Shown: positions 1 through 9,821, numbered from the stretch's first letter. The stretch is DNA of 64,000 nt from Dechloromonas sp. (GCA_028687035.1 JAQUAX010000009.1:1-64000), one strand, 5' to 3'. Numbers and translations are program-made. Notes: generated from the sequence alone by a model not told the origin.

Positions 1-121
1 AAACCGGGTCAAGTTTCAGAAAGCACCGGCATATGATGGACGCGCGTAAGTTCTTGATAAACCTGCTGTATCGAGCTACGGCGCAGTCCAGCGAAGTACC
101 GGGCTGGAGTCATCGTCAAAC

Positions 122-156
122 AAAAAAAACCCCCGCCGGTTTCCCGACGGGGGTTT
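122..156 (-). terminator. Rho-independent terminator of acnB
   Basis: A GC-rich hairpin with a CCCCCG / CGGGGG outer stem and a CGG / CCG inner stem lies about 45 bases beyond the acnB stop codon. On the minus strand it is followed by an unbroken T run, read as eight A on the plus strand. There is also a short T run on the plus side, so it could stop transcription from the left as well. The first 120 bases of the window contain no open frame I can support. Confidence 0.85.
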
Positions 157-201
157 TGCATTAGCTGCGGTCGACCGGCAGAACCGGCCGATTTCGATCG
201 A

Positions 202-2799
202 TTACATCTCGACGGTCGCAGCGACTTCGACGAATTCCGGAATCTGGTCGAAGTTCATGTAGCGATAGACTTCGGCGGCCTTGGCGTTGACCAGCTTGAT
301 CTGCTCCATGTACTCCGGCACCGTGACGATGCGGCCGGCCAGCGCGCACATCGCGGCCAGTTCGGCGGAGCCGAGGTAGACGCGGGTGTCGATGCCCAGG
401 CGGTTCGGGAAGTTGCGGGTCGAGGTCGAGATCGCGGTCGAGCCCTTGCGGATCTGCGCCTGGTTGCCCATGCACAGCGAGCAGCCCGGCATTTCCATGC
501 GGGCGCCGGACTTGCCGAGCACGCCGTAGTAGCCTTCCTCGGTCAGGATCAGCGCGTCCATCTTGGTCGGCGGGGCAATCCACAGGCGGGTCGGGATGTC
601 CGACTTGCCTTCGAGGACCTTGCCGGCGGCACGGAAGTGGCCGATGTTGGTCATGCACGAGCCGATGAAGACTTCGTCGATCTTGTCGCCGGCGACTTCG
701 GACAGCAGCTTGACGTCGTCCGGGTCGTTCGGGCAGGCCAGGATCGGCTCGGTGACTTCGGCCAGGTCGATCTCGATGACCGCGGCGTACTGGGCATTGG
801 CGTCGCCCTTGAGCAGTTCGCCGTTGGCGATCCAGTCTTCCATCGCGGCGATGCGGCGCTTCAGGGTGCGGGCATCCTGGTAGCCTTCGGCGATCATCCA
901 CTTCATCAGCGTGATGTTCGAACGCATGTACTCGACGACCGGCGCCTTGTTCAGCGCGATCGCGCAGGCGGCGGCGGAACGTTCGGCGGCGGCGTCGGAC
1001 AGTTCGAAGGCCTGTTCGACCTTCAGATCCGGCAGACCTTCGATTTCGAGGATGCGGCCGGAGAAGACGTTCTTCTTGCCCTTCTTCTCGACGGTCAGCA
1101 GGCCGGCCTTGATCGCGTAGTACGGGATCGCGTTGACCAGGTCGCGCAGCGTGATGCCGTCCTGCATCTTGCCCTTGAAGCGGACCAGCACGGATTCCGG
1201 CATGTCGAGCGGCATGACGCCGGTCGCGGCGGCAAAGGCGACCAGGCCGGAACCGGCCGGGAAGGAGATGCCGATCGGGAAGCGGGTGTGCGAGTCGCCG
1301 CCGGTGCCGACGGTATCCGGCAGCAGCAGGCGATTCAGCCAGGAGTGGATGACGCCGTCGCCCGGACGCAGCGCAACGCCGCCGCGGGTCGAGATGAAGG
1401 ACGGCAGTTCGCGGTGCATGCGCACGTCGACCAGCTTCGGATAGGCGGCGGTGTGGCAGAAGGACTGCATCACCATGTCGGCGGAGAAGCCGAGGCAGGC
1501 CAGATCCTTGAGTTCGTCGCGGGTCATCGGGCCGGTGGTGTCCTGGGAGCCGACGGTGGTCATCTTCGGTTCGCAGTAGGTACCCGGCAGGATGCCCTTG
1601 CCTTCCGGCAGGCCGCAGGCACGGCCGACCATCTTCTGGGCCAGCGAGTAGCCGGTGCCCGGATCGTTCGGCTGCTGCGGCAGACGGAACAGCGTCGAGG
1701 CTGGCAGGCCCAGCGCTTCGCGCGCCTTGGCGGTCAGGCCGCGGCCGATGATCAGCGGAATGCGGCCGCCCGCGCGGACTTCGTCCAGGATGACCAGGGT
1801 CTTCAGCTGCGATTCGGCGATCACGGTGCCGTTCTTGACGGCGGTGACCTTGCCGGTGGCGCCATCGACCTTCAGTTCGATCTCGTCGCCCATGTCCATC
1901 TGGCCGGCGTCGATTTCGATCGGCAGCGCGCCGGCATCTTCCATCGTGTTGAAGAAGATCGGGGCGATCTTGGAGCCCAGGCAGACGCCGCCGAAGCGCT
2001 TGTTCGGCACGAACGGGATGTCTTCGCCGGTGAACCACAGCACCGAGTTGGTGGCGGACTTGCGCGAGGAACCGGTACCGACCACGTCACCGACGTAGGC
2101 GATCAGGTTGCCCTTGGCAGCCAGGGCTTCCAGCTGCTTGATCGGGCCGCGCGAGCCCGGCTCGTCGGCTTCGATGCCCGGGCGCGGGTTCTTCAGCATG
2201 GCCAGCGCGTGCAGCGGGATGTCCGGACGCGACCAGGCATCCGGGGCCGGCGACAGGTCGTCAGTGTTGGTTTCGCCGGTGACCTTGAAAACGGTCAGCT
2301 TCTGCGAAGCCGGGACTTCCGGACGCGACGTGAACCACTCGGCGTCGGCCCAGGATTGCATCACGGCCTTGGCGTTGGCGTTGCCGGCCTTGGCCAGCTC
2401 GGCGACGTCGTGGAAGTAGTCGAACACCAGCAGGGTCTTCTTCAGGCCTTCGGCGGCGACGGCGCCGCAGGTCGGGCAGGCCAGCAGGTCGATCAGCGGC
2501 TTGACGTTGTAACCGCCGAGCATGGTGCCGAGCAGCTCGGTCGCCTTTTCCTTGGAGATCAGCGCGCAGCTTTCCTCGCCCTTGGCGACCTTGGCCAGGA
2601 ACTCGGCCTTGACCTTGGCGGCGTCGTCAACGCCGGCCGGAACGCGGTAGGTGATCAGTTCGACCAGAGCGGCCTCTTCCCCGGCGGGCGGGTTCTTCAG
2701 CAGGGCGACCAGCTCGGTGGTCTGTTGCTTGGACAGCGGCAGCGGGGGGATACCGAGGGCAGCACGTTCGGCAACGTGGGCGCGATAGGCTTCAAGCAC
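202..2799 (-). CDS. acnB: Aconitate hydratase B (bifunctional aconitase / 2-methylisocitrate dehydratase)
   Basis: Interconverts citrate and isocitrate in the TCA cycle through a [4Fe-4S] cluster; AcnB enzymes usually also dehydrate 2-methylisocitrate. The protein has 865 residues, the usual AcnB length. It shows the AcnB order: an N-terminal HEAT-like domain beginning [20 protein letters not shown], the swivel domain, then the catalytic domains. The cluster cysteines are visible as GSCMTN (Cys715) and GCSLCMGN (Cys773, Cys776). The start is a GTG preceded by an AAAGGAAG ribosome site. The gene stands alone and ends in a strong terminator. The AT-rich stretch near 2893-2917 may hold its promoter, but I see no clear -35/-10 pair. 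Identification is secure. Confidence 0.97.
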   Translation of the reverse strand: MLEAYRAHVAERAALGIPPLPLSKQQTTELVALLKNPPAGEEAALVELITYRVPAGVDDAAKVKAEFLAKVAKGEESCALISKEKATELLGTMLGGYNVKPLIDLLACPTCGAVAAEGLKKTLLVFDYFHDVAELAKAGNANAKAVMQSWADAEWFTSRPEVPASQKLTVFKVTGETNTDDLSPAPDAWSRPDIPLHALAMLKNPRPGIEADEPGSRGPIKQLEALAAKGNLIAYVGDVVGTGSSRKSATNSVLWFTGEDIPFVPNKRFGGVCLGSKIAPIFFNTMEDAGALPIEIDAGQMDMGDEIELKVDGATGKVTAVKNGTVIAESQLKTLVILDEVRAGGRIPLIIGRGLTAKAREALGLPASTLFRLPQQPNDPGTGYSLAQKMVGRACGLPEGKGILPGTYCEPKMTTVGSQDTTGPMTRDELKDLACLGFSADMVMQSFCHTAAYPKLVDVRMHRELPSFISTRGGVALRPGDGVIHSWLNRLLLPDTVGTGGDSHTRFPIGISFPAGSGLVAFAAATGVMPLDMPESVLVRFKGKMQDGITLRDLVNAIPYYAIKAGLLTVEKKGKKNVFSGRILEIEGLPDLKVEQAFELSDAAAERSAAACAIALNKAPVVEYMRSNITLMKWMIAEGYQDARTLKRRIAAMEDWIANGELLKGDANAQYAAVIEIDLAEVTEPILACPNDPDDVKLLSEVAGDKIDEVFIGSCMTNIGHFRAAGKVLEGKSDIPTRLWIAPPTKMDALILTEEGYYGVLGKSGARMEMPGCSLCMGNQAQIRKGSTAISTSTRNFPNRLGIDTRVYLGSAELAAMCALAGRIVTVPEYMEQIKLVNAKAAEVYRYMNFDQIPEFVEVAATVEM

Positions 2800-2970
2800 G
2801 GCGACTTCCTTTCGTAAAGGGTTGCTCTAGGGAAACGGGTATTTTACGACAATGGCGACGGCCGGTAGTTTCTGCGGGCGGCAGGCCGGATCGCAAGTCT
2901 TATATATTTTATATGTTAGAGCACTGGGATTGCTAGAGCCATGGCGACGCAATGTCAAATTTCGCAAGCC

Positions 2971-3074
2971 TGCGCAAAATTTGAGCAACACAGCAAAACC
3001 CCTTTCCGTTCATGAGCTTGCCCCAACTGCCAAGCACTTATCCACAGACTTACCCCGGCAAAAGGGGGACAAAA
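2971..3074 (+). repeat. Dispersed repeat copy 1 with DnaA box
   Basis: Most diverged of three related copies. It shares the left motif GCAAAATTTGAGCAACA with copy 3 (GCACAAAATTCGGGCAACA), and the central TTATCCACAGACTT. The DnaA box TTATCCACA is at 3038-3046. The right end is GGGGGACAA in place of the GGGGATAA seen in the other copies. Confidence 0.7.
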
Positions 3075-3117
3075 GCGCCCGGGCCGAAGCGCCGAAACCC
3101 TGTTCCCGGCGGGCTCC

Positions 3118-3219
3118 TGCCCATTTTTCGGGCAGTCGCCGATTTCCCTTGCGGAACAAGGGCGTGGCGCACCCGTCCCGAGCTTATCCACAGCCTTGTC
3201 CGACCGAAACGGGGATAAG
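3118..3219 (+). repeat. Dispersed repeat copy 2 with DnaA box
   Basis: It shares CCCTTGCGG, CCCGAGCTTATCCACAG and GGGGATAA with copy 3. The DnaA box TTATCCACA is at 3184-3192. TTATCC and the downstream GGATAA form inverted arms about 23 bases apart. Its right edge ends about 15 bases from the stop codon of the tautomerase gene. Confidence 0.75.
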
Positions 3220-3234
3220 GCCTTCCCCGGCCGC

Positions 3235-3438
3235 CTACTGGCCGCGGGCGCGCCGGACCGTCACCGTCTCGCCGCCGATTCCCCAGTTGTCGGTTTCGAC
3301 CTCGTCGATGACGACGACCGTCGTCTGCGGATTCTTGCCGAGCACCCGGCGCAGCAGCTCGGTGGCGCCGGCGATCAGTTCGGCCTTCTGTTCGGCGCTG
3401 GCGCCTTCGCGGGTGATCTTGATATTCACGTAGGGCAT
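3235..3438 (-). CDS. 4-oxalocrotonate tautomerase family protein
   Basis: A 67-residue protein of the 4-OT/tautomerase superfamily. These small enzymes use an N-terminal proline as a general base; here Pro2 follows the initiator methionine in MPYVNIKIT and would be exposed after methionine removal. Family members act on 2-hydroxymuconate or similar enols, but size alone does not fix the substrate. The start has a GAGGAG ribosome site. The gene overlaps the 3' end of the upstream DMT transporter gene by 13 bases, so the two are probably translationally coupled and may handle a shared substrate. That link is inference. Confidence 0.9.
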   Translation of the reverse strand: MPYVNIKITREGASAEQKAELIAGATELLRRVLGKNPQTTVVVIDEVETDNWGIGGETVTVRRARGQ

Positions 3439-4337
3439 GTCTGGCTCCTCAGGGAAACGGTTTGCGGGCGGGCCGCCTGAAGCGCGCCCAGGGAAACGAA
3501 GACGAGGCCGGCCAGCAGCCAGCCGGATACGGCCTCGCCAAGCAGCGGGGCAGCAGCCAGCCCGGCCAGCACCGGGACCAGCGAAATCAGCGCGCCGGTC
3601 CGTTCCGGGCCGAGCGCGGCGACGGCGCGCAGGAACAGCAGCATGGCGACGATGGTCGGCCCGATCCCCTGGTACAGCCCCTGCAGCACCAGCATCCCGG
3701 CTGGCACCTCGGCCAGCCCCTTGGGCAGCAGCAGCGCATAGACGGGCAGGAAGGCGGCCGCCGAGGCCAGCGCGACGAAGCGGGTCAGCAGCCAGGGCGC
3801 GTATCCCCAGCGCCGGGCCAGCACGCTGTAAACGGCCCAGGCGACCGAACTGCCGAGGATCAGCGCGTCGCCTGCCAGCACGTCGCCCGCCCCGCCGCCG
3901 GCGGCCAGATACGGCCGGGCGACGCAGGCGATGCCGGCCGCGATGGCGATCAGTCCCAGCATCCGCCCGGCCGGCGGACGCTCGCCGAACAGCAGCCACA
4001 GCACGCCGGCGATCAGGAAGGGCTGCAGGCCGGGCAACAGGATCGCGCCGTGGGCGGCCGGCGCCAGCTTGAATCCGGCATAAACCAGGACGCCGTACAG
4101 CACGCCGCCGACCAGCGCCAGCAGCCACAGCCGGAGATCGCGCCAGTGCCCGGCGGTGATGTCGCGGCAGAATGGCAACAGCAACAGCGCGGCGGTCCCC
4201 AGGCGCAGCGCCAGGATGTCCCACGGGGTCAGCGCGCTTTTGCCTCCAAGGCGCGAGATCAGGATGAATCCGCTCCAGATGGCGACCGTGCCGGCGGCAG
4301 CGAGGTAGCCGCCGAGCGGCGTGTGACGGTTTTGCAT
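3426..4337 (-). CDS. EamA/DMT-family drug/metabolite exporter
   Basis: About 303 residues with the ten hydrophobic segments and duplicated EamA halves typical of DMT-superfamily permeases (LGGYLAAAGTVAIWSGFILI near the start, LGALISLVP-type second half). Members export amino acids, nucleosides or other small metabolites; the substrate here is unknown. I chose the start at 4337 because a GGGAGA ribosome site precedes it; an in-frame ATG 45 bases further upstream lacks one. It is transcribed divergently from a LysR regulator 90 bases away, the usual arrangement for an exporter controlled by its neighbour. Confidence 0.88.
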   Translation of the reverse strand: MQNRHTPLGGYLAAAGTVAIWSGFILISRLGGKSALTPWDILALRLGTAALLLLPFCRDITAGHWRDLRLWLLALVGGVLYGVLVYAGFKLAPAAHGAILLPGLQPFLIAGVLWLLFGERPPAGRMLGLIAIAAGIACVARPYLAAGGGAGDVLAGDALILGSSVAWAVYSVLARRWGYAPWLLTRFVALASAAAFLPVYALLLPKGLAEVPAGMLVLQGLYQGIGPTIVAMLLFLRAVAALGPERTGALISLVPVLAGLAAAPLLGEAVSGWLLAGLVFVSLGALQAARPQTVSLRSQTCPT

Positions 4338-4427
4338 GACATTCTCCCGAAGACGATGCGAGCAGACTAAGGGTGCCGGCAAATCACGTAAAATGAATTA
4401 TCAAGAAACCAACCATCTCGAAACGAA

Positions 4428-5312
4428 ATGGATCTGAGCGACCTGCATATCTTCCGTACCGTCGTCCGCGAGGGCGGCGTGACCCGCGCCGCCGCCGCGC
4501 TGCACCGCGTGCAGTCGAACGTGACGACGCGCATCCGCCAGCTCGAGGACGATCTCGGCGTCGCCCTCTTCCTGCGCGAAGGACGGCGCCTGCAGACGAC
4601 GGCGGCCGGCCGGCTGCTGCTCGACTACGCCGAGCGCCTGCTGCAGCTGGCCGACGAAGCGCGCGCCGCGGTGACCACCGGCAGCCCCTGCGGCGAATTG
4701 CGCCTGGGCTCGATGGAAAGTACCGCCGCCGCGCGGCTGCCGGTGCGGCTGGCCGAGTTCCACGCCCGCTATCCGGCGGTCCGGCTCGAACTGCGGACCG
4801 GGCCGACCGGCCGGCTGCTGGCCGAAGTCGCCGAGGGAAGACTCGACTGCGCGCTGGTCGGCGCCCCGGTCAACGACGGCCGGCTGGTCGCGACGCCGGT
4901 GTTCGACGAGGAGCTGGTGCTGATCGCGGCCGGCGGCCACCCGGCAATCGCCGCCCCGGCCGACGTCGAATCGCTGACGCTGCTGACCTTCGAGGCCGGC
5001 TGCGCCTACCGCCAGCGCCTCGAGGCCTGGCTGGCCGCCGGCGGCGTGGTCGCCGAACGCATCGTCGAGCTGTCGTCCTATCACGCGATGATCGGCTGCG
5101 CGGCGGCCGGCATGGGCATCGCGCTGGTTCCGCGCAGCCTGCTGGCAACGACCGCCGCGCCGTCGGCGGTGTCGGTCCACCCGCTCGCCGCCGGCGAAGG
5201 CCGGACGACGACGCTGCTGGTCAGCCGGCGCGACCAGCGCAGTCCGGCCGTCGCGGCGCTGCGCGACCTGCTGCTGGCGGAAAACGCCGACTTTCCGCGG
5301 TCGACCGCGTGA
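4428..5312 (+). CDS. LysR-family transcriptional regulator
   Basis: A 294-residue LysR-type regulator. The N-terminal winged helix-turn-helix (residues 1-60, LHIFRTVVREGGVTRAAAAL followed by VQSNVTTRIRQLED) is followed by a periplasmic-binding-protein-like effector domain (about 90-290). It closely resembles another LysR gene in this window at 49838-50686, which also sits divergent to an exporter. It probably regulates the divergent DMT exporter and itself from the 90-base spacer at 4338-4427. I do not see a clean T-N11-A palindrome there. The effector is unknown. A GCGGTCGACCG motif lies inside the last codons. Confidence 0.93.
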   Translation: MDLSDLHIFRTVVREGGVTRAAAALHRVQSNVTTRIRQLEDDLGVALFLREGRRLQTTAAGRLLLDYAERLLQLADEARAAVTTGSPCGELRLGSMESTAAARLPVRLAEFHARYPAVRLELRTGPTGRLLAEVAEGRLDCALVGAPVNDGRLVATPVFDEELVLIAAGGHPAIAAPADVESLTLLTFEAGCAYRQRLEAWLAAGGVVAERIVELSSYHAMIGCAAAGMGIALVPRSLLATTAAPSAVSVHPLAAGEGRTTTLLVSRRDQRSPAVAALRDLLLAENADFPRSTA

Positions 5313-5416
5313 TTGCACAAAATTCGGGCAACACCGCATTTGCCCTTGCGGCACAGGGCTTTAGCGCATCCATCCCGAGCTTATCCACAGACTTGTCCGC
5401 GTCTTTCGGGGATAAA
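5312..5416 (+). repeat. Dispersed repeat copy 3 with DnaA box
   Basis: Third copy of the repeat seen at 2971 and 3118. The DnaA box TTATCCACA is at 5381-5389. The right end is TTTCGGGGATAAA, giving inverted TTATCC / GGATAA arms. It fills most of the gap between the LysR gene and tal. An extended -10-like TGCTAGACT follows at about 5438-5446 and may be the tal promoter. Confidence 0.75.
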
Positions 5417-5472
5417 TATCGTTTATGCACGAGGACTGCTAGACTGCGTGCTTTTCGTCACGCTCCGTCGTC

Positions 5473-6513
5473 ATGTCCCGCATCAAAGCCATCGCCCCCT
5501 TCGGCCAGCAGATCTGGCTCGACAACCTGACCCGCCAGCTGCTCGACTCGGGCGAACTTTCCCGCTGGATCGCCGAGGACGCGATCGCTGGCGTCACCTC
5601 CAACCCGGCGATCTTCCACAACGCGATCCGCGACGATGCGGCCTACCGGGCGGCGCTCGCCCCGCTGAAGGCGGTCGCGGCCGACCCCGAGCAGCGCTTC
5701 GAGATGCTGGTGCTGCCGGACATCCGCCGCGCCTGCGACCTGTTCGCGCCGACCTACGCGGCGAGCGCCGGCCGCGCCGGTTTCGTCAGCTTCGAAGTCG
5801 CCCCTGCGCTGGCCGACGACGCCGCCGGCACGCTGGCCGAGGCGCGCCGGCTGTGGGCGGCGATCGACCGGCCGAACGCGATGATCAAGATTCCGGCGAC
5901 CCCGGCCGGCCTCGAGGCGATTGCCGGCGCGATCGCCGACGGCATCAACGTCAATGTCACGCTGATCTTCGGGCCGGCGCAGCTGGCCGCGGTCCAGGCC
6001 GCCCACCGGGCCGGCATCGAACGGCGTTTTGCCGCCGGCCTGCCGGTCGACCGCGTCGCGTCGGTCGCCAGCGTCTTCATCAGCCGCCTCGACAGCCGGC
6101 TCGACCCGCAGCTGCCGGCCGGATTGCAGGGCCGCACCGCGATCGCCTTCGCGCGCGACGCCTACGCCCGCTGGCTCGCCCAGCCGGCGCTGCCCGGCGG
6201 CGCCCGGCCGCAGCTGCTGCTGTGGGCCTCGACCTCGACCAAGAACCCGGCCTACCGCGACGTGATCTACGTCGAGCAGCTGATCGGCGCCGACACCGTC
6301 AACACGGTGCCGGACGCGACGCTGGCCGCCTTCCGCGACCACGGCGAAGCCGCCGCCACGCTGGCCGGCGACCCGGCCGCGAGCGCCGAACACCTCGCCG
6401 GACTGGCCGCGCTCGGCGTCGACCTCGATGCCGTCGGCGACGAACTGCTGGCCGCCGGCCTGCGCCAGTTCGCCGACGCGTTCGCGCAATTGCTCCGCCT
6501 GTTCGACGCCTGA
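5473..6513 (+). CDS. tal: Transaldolase
   Basis: Transfers a dihydroxyacetone unit between sugar phosphates in the non-oxidative pentose phosphate pathway. The 346-residue protein shows the family's VTSNPAIF motif (residues 41-48) and the Schiff-base lysine in MIKIPAT (Lys139). The C-terminal motif is TSTKNPAYRDVIYVEQLIG. Length and motifs fit the longer transaldolase subgroup also found in actinobacteria and many betaproteobacteria. No strong ribosome site precedes the ATG. The downstream GGDEF-EAL gene begins 23 bases after the stop, so the two may be cotranscribed. Confidence 0.95.
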   Translation: MSRIKAIAPFGQQIWLDNLTRQLLDSGELSRWIAEDAIAGVTSNPAIFHNAIRDDAAYRAALAPLKAVAADPEQRFEMLVLPDIRRACDLFAPTYAASAGRAGFVSFEVAPALADDAAGTLAEARRLWAAIDRPNAMIKIPATPAGLEAIAGAIADGINVNVTLIFGPAQLAAVQAAHRAGIERRFAAGLPVDRVASVASVFISRLDSRLDPQLPAGLQGRTAIAFARDAYARWLAQPALPGGARPQLLLWASTSTKNPAYRDVIYVEQLIGADTVNTVPDATLAAFRDHGEAAATLAGDPAASAEHLAGLAALGVDLDAVGDELLAAGLRQFADAFAQLLRLFDA

Positions 6514-6536
6514 ACCGCGGCCGGCACCGTCGCCCG

Positions 6537-9500
6537 ATGAACCCGCTCCCCCTGCACCAGCCGGCCCCGCTGCGCGCCAACCTGCTGCTCGCGCTGGCCT
6601 ACGGCCTGGCTGGCTGGCTCGCGCTGCAGACGGCGATCCCGCCGGGCTACGTCGCCCCGCTCTTCCCGCCGGCCGGCATCGCGCTGGCCGCGCTGCTGAT
6701 CGGTGGCCGCCGGCTGCTCCCCGGCGTCTTCGCCGGGGCGATCGGGGTCCAGTTGCTCGCCGCCCAGCAAAGCGGCCTGGCCTACCCCGGTCCGCTGATC
6801 CTGCTGCTGCCCGCGCTCGGTGCGACGCTGCAGGCCGCCGTCGGCCACTGGCTCGCCCGGCGCCTGATCGGCCTGCCCAACGCGCTGGACAGCCAGGAGG
6901 CGATCATCCGCTTCGTCGCCGTCGTCGCGCCGGCCGGCTGCCTGGTCAGCGCCAGCATCGCGCTGCCCGCGCTGATGATCGGCGGAGCGATCCCGGCCGA
7001 CGATGCGCCTTTCGCCTGGATGAACTGGTGGGCCGGCGACACGCTGGGCGTGCTGATCATGGTGCCGCTGCTGCTGGTGCTGTTCGGCCGGCCGGCCGAC
7101 GACTGGCGCCCCCGCCGGACCGCGGTCGCGGTGCCGATGGCCATCGCGCTGATGCTGCTGGCCTTCACCTTCGTGCAGGTCCGCGACTGGGAAAACCTGC
7201 GCCTGCAATCGCAATTCGACCGCCACGCCGAACATGTCGCCAGCCTGATCCGCAAGCGCCTCGACGCGCAGCTCGATCAGGTCCACGCGCTCGAACGCCT
7301 GGCCGCGGTGCACCCGCGGCTGACCGAAGAAGTCTGGCGCAGCGTCACGCTGCCGATGATGGCGCGCTACCCGGGCACCCAGAATTTCGGCTGGAGCCCG
7401 CTGGTCGGCGACGTGCAGCGGCCGGCCTTCGAGGCCGAACAGGCGGCGCGGATTCCCGGCTTTGCTATCCTCGGCCGCGACCCGGCCGGACAGACCCACG
7501 TCGCCGGTCGCAAGGCCGCCTACCTGCCGATCGTCTTCGTCGAGCCGCTGGCCGACAACCGCAGCGTCGTCGGTCTCGACCCGCTGGTCCTCGAACAGAC
7601 CGGCACCGCCGCCCGGGCGACGCGCGACAGCGGCCAGCCGGTCGCCACCGAATCGATCCGCCTCGTCCAGGAAAGCAGCGAACAGCGCGGCGTCGTCGTC
7701 TACCAGGCGGTGTTCGCCGGCGAACCGCGCCGGCAGACCGGCATGATCTCCAGCGTCTTCCGGATGGACGACACGATACGGGCCACGCTGTCCGCCGATG
7801 GCCTCACGCAGATCGGACTGTCCCAGATCGACCTGTGCCTCAGCGACCCGCGCCCCGGCAGCACGGTCCAGCGCCTGTTCGGCCCCGACGGCTGCGAACT
7901 CCCGGCCTGGCGGGACAAGCGGCTGGCCTGGCGCGGCGACCTCGATTTCGCCGGCCGCCAGTGGCAGCTCGACATCGTGTCCAACCCGGGCTACGTCAAT
8001 ACGCTGCGCAGCTGGGGCGCCTGGCTGACGCTGGTCTTCGGCCTGTTCGGGACCGGCATCCTCGGCGCCTTCCTGCTGCTGACCAGCGGCCGCGCGCGCC
8101 AGGTCGAGATCCTGGTCGGCGAACGCACCCGCCAGCTGGCCGCGGCCAGCCAGCGCCTGCGCCGGCAGCAGGAGGAACTCGCCCAGGCCCAGCGCATCGC
8201 CCGGCTGGGCAGCTGGGAAAATGCCGCCAATTCGCCGGAGCTGCACTGTTCGGCCGAACTGCGCGCGATCCTGAAGCTGGCGCCCGAGGAAGCGATCGAC
8301 GAGGAGCGGCTGCTCGGCTGCCTGCACCCGGACGACCGCGGCGACCTCGCCCGCGCGCTGGTCGAGGCGGCCGGCAGGCCCTCGCGGCTGGCGCTCGACT
8401 GCCGCCTGAACGACGACCCCAACCATCCGGGCGTGCTGCACTTCCGGATCGAGAGCGACCGCAGCCCGCTCGGCGCACTGCGCATCCGCGGCACGGCGCA
8501 GGACGTCACCTCGGCGCGCAACGCCGAGGCGCACATCGCCTACCTCGCGCATTACGACCCGCTGACCGGCCTGCCCAACCGCGTGCTGTGGAACGAGCGG
8601 GCCCACGCCGAACTGCGCAGCGCCGACCGGCACGGCGACACGCTGGCCGTGCTCTTCCTCGACCTCGACCACTTCAAGTCGGTCAACGATTCGCTCGGCC
8701 ATGCCGTCGGCGACCAGCTGCTGGCCTCCGTCGCCCAGCGCTTCACGGCGCGGCTGCGCGACAACGACATCCTGGCCCGGCTCGGCGGCGACGAATTCGT
8801 CATCCTGCTGCCGCGCCTGAAGCACCGCGACGACGCGCTGCTCGTCGCGCACAAGCTGATCGACGCGCTGGCCGCGCCGATGCAGATCGGCGAGCACGAA
8901 CTGACCGTATCGACCAGCATCGGCATCGCGCTGTACCCGGACGACGGCCAGGACGTCAGCACGCTGCTCAAGCACGCCGACGTCGCGATGTACAGCGCCA
9001 AGGACCAGGGGCGCAACGGCTGCCAGCTGTTCTCGCCGGACATGGACGCCCGCGCCGTCGAGCGCCTGATGCTCGAGAACGCGCTGCGCCGCGCGATCCA
9101 GCGCGACGAACTGGTGCTGCACTACCAGCCGCAGGTCGGCAGCGACGGCCGCACGGTCGGCGCCGAGGCGCTGGTCCGCTGGCAGCATCCGGAAATGGGC
9201 CTGCTCGCCCCCGGCCAGTTCATCGACATCGCCGAAGCCAGCGGCCAGATCCAGGCGCTCGGCGACTGGGTGCTGCGCGCCGCCTGCCGGCAGCAGGTCG
9301 AATGGAGCGCCGCCGGCCGGCCGCTGATCGTCGCCGTCAACATCTCGGCGCTGCAGTTCCGCCAGGGCGGCTTCACCGAGCGCGTGCGCGCCATCCTCGA
9401 CGAGACCGGCGCCGATCCGGCCCGCCTCGAACTGGAACTGACCGAGAGCGCGCTGATGCAGCCGACGCCCAAGGTGCTGGCCCGGATGAACCGGCTGTGC

Positions 9501-9821
9501 GACTGGGGCATCCGGCTCGCGCTCGACGATTTCGGCACCGGCTATTCCAGCCTGTCCTACCTGAAGCGCCTGCCCATCCACCGCCTGAAGATCGACCGCG
9601 CCTTCGTGCAGGACCTGCCGGACGACGCCGAGGACGTCGCGATCACCGTCGCGACGCTGTCGCTGGCCAAGAACCTGGGCATGGAAGTCGTCGCCGAGGG
9701 CGTCGAGACCGCGGCGCAGCGCGACTTCCTGGCCGAGCGCGGCTGCCGCGTGATGCAGGGCTACCTGTTCAGCCGGCCGCTGCCGGTCGACGATTTCAGC
9801 CGCTGGCTGGCGGAGCGCTGA
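6537..9821 (+). CDS. MASE1-CHASE-PAS-GGDEF-EAL cyclic-di-GMP enzyme
   Basis: A 1094-residue membrane protein for making and/or degrading cyclic di-GMP. Order: MASE1-like membrane sensor (about 10-210), extracytoplasmic CHASE domain (about 235-400), transmembrane segment (about 490-515), PAS-like region, GGDEF domain and EAL domain. The GGDEF motif is intact (residues 750-754), with an RxxD inhibitory site (RDND) five residues before it. The EAL domain keeps EAL (877-879), the LDDFGTGYSS loop with paired Asp, the LKIDRAFV lysine and the AEGVET glutamate. Both activities are therefore possible. I chose the ATG at 6537 because the N-terminal membrane sensor begins there. The 3' end overlaps the convergent cysteine-cluster gene by 26 bases. 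Confidence 0.92.
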   Translation: MNPLPLHQPAPLRANLLLALAYGLAGWLALQTAIPPGYVAPLFPPAGIALAALLIGGRRLLPGVFAGAIGVQLLAAQQSGLAYPGPLILLLPALGATLQAAVGHWLARRLIGLPNALDSQEAIIRFVAVVAPAGCLVSASIALPALMIGGAIPADDAPFAWMNWWAGDTLGVLIMVPLLLVLFGRPADDWRPRRTAVAVPMAIALMLLAFTFVQVRDWENLRLQSQFDRHAEHVASLIRKRLDAQLDQVHALERLAAVHPRLTEEVWRSVTLPMMARYPGTQNFGWSPLVGDVQRPAFEAEQAARIPGFAILGRDPAGQTHVAGRKAAYLPIVFVEPLADNRSVVGLDPLVLEQTGTAARATRDSGQPVATESIRLVQESSEQRGVVVYQAVFAGEPRRQTGMISSVFRMDDTIRATLSADGLTQIGLSQIDLCLSDPRPGSTVQRLFGPDGCELPAWRDKRLAWRGDLDFAGRQWQLDIVSNPGYVNTLRSWGAWLTLVFGLFGTGILGAFLLLTSGRARQVEILVGERTRQLAAASQRLRRQQEELAQAQRIARLGSWENAANSPELHCSAELRAILKLAPEEAIDEERLLGCLHPDDRGDLARALVEAAGRPSRLALDCRLNDDPNHPGVLHFRIESDRSPLGALRIRGTAQDVTSARNAEAHIAYLAHYDPLTGLPNRVLWNERAHAELRSADRHGDTLAVLFLDLDHFKSVNDSLGHAVGDQLLASVAQRFTARLRDNDILARLGGDEFVILLPRLKHRDDALLVAHKLIDALAAPMQIGEHELTVSTSIGIALYPDDGQDVSTLLKHADVAMYSAKDQGRNGCQLFSPDMDARAVERLMLENALRRAIQRDELVLHYQPQVGSDGRTVGAEALVRWQHPEMGLLAPGQFIDIAEASGQIQALGDWVLRAACRQQVEWSAAGRPLIVAVNISALQFRQGGFTERVRAILDETGADPARLELELTESALMQPTPKVLARMNRLCDWGIRLALDDFGTGYSSLSYLKRLPIHRLKIDRAFVQDLPDDAEDVAITVATLSLAKNLGMEVVAEGVETAAQRDFLAERGCRVMQGYLFSRPLPVDDFSRWLAER

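Larger units (their letters stand above)
2800..3234. other. Intergenic region with AT-rich stretch and two DnaA-box repeats
   Basis: These 435 bases carry no supportable gene. They hold an AT-rich stretch near 2893-2917 and two copies of a roughly 100-bp repeat, annotated separately, each with a TTATCCACA DnaA box. A short motif with GCAC followed by ATTGCTAGAG at about 2922-2939 resembles the sequence just downstream of the third repeat copy near 5427-5446. Confidence 0.7.

Noticed and set aside
1..120. Partial gene or RNA at the left window edge
   Set aside because: No frame remains open through the segment with plausible coding character before the terminator, and no tRNA-like or other RNA fold was recognised.
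637..2817. Long plus-strand frame of 726 codons opposite acnB
   Set aside because: It is antisense to a full-length acnB, has low-complexity composition rich in Gln, Gly, Arg and Val, and matches no family. It is a by-product of GC-rich third positions.
2890..3220. Possible chromosomal origin (oriC): AT-rich stretch plus two DnaA boxes
   Set aside because: There are only two boxes in this gap, one further copy lies in a related repeat 2 kb away, and no dnaA, dnaN, gyrB, rpmH or parAB genes are present. A dispersed repeat or a DnaA-titrating site is more likely.
6267..9581. Minus-strand frame of 1104 codons opposite the GGDEF-EAL gene
   Set aside because: Antisense to a complete, motif-rich signalling gene, with the same biased composition as the other antisense frames. 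No support for coding.
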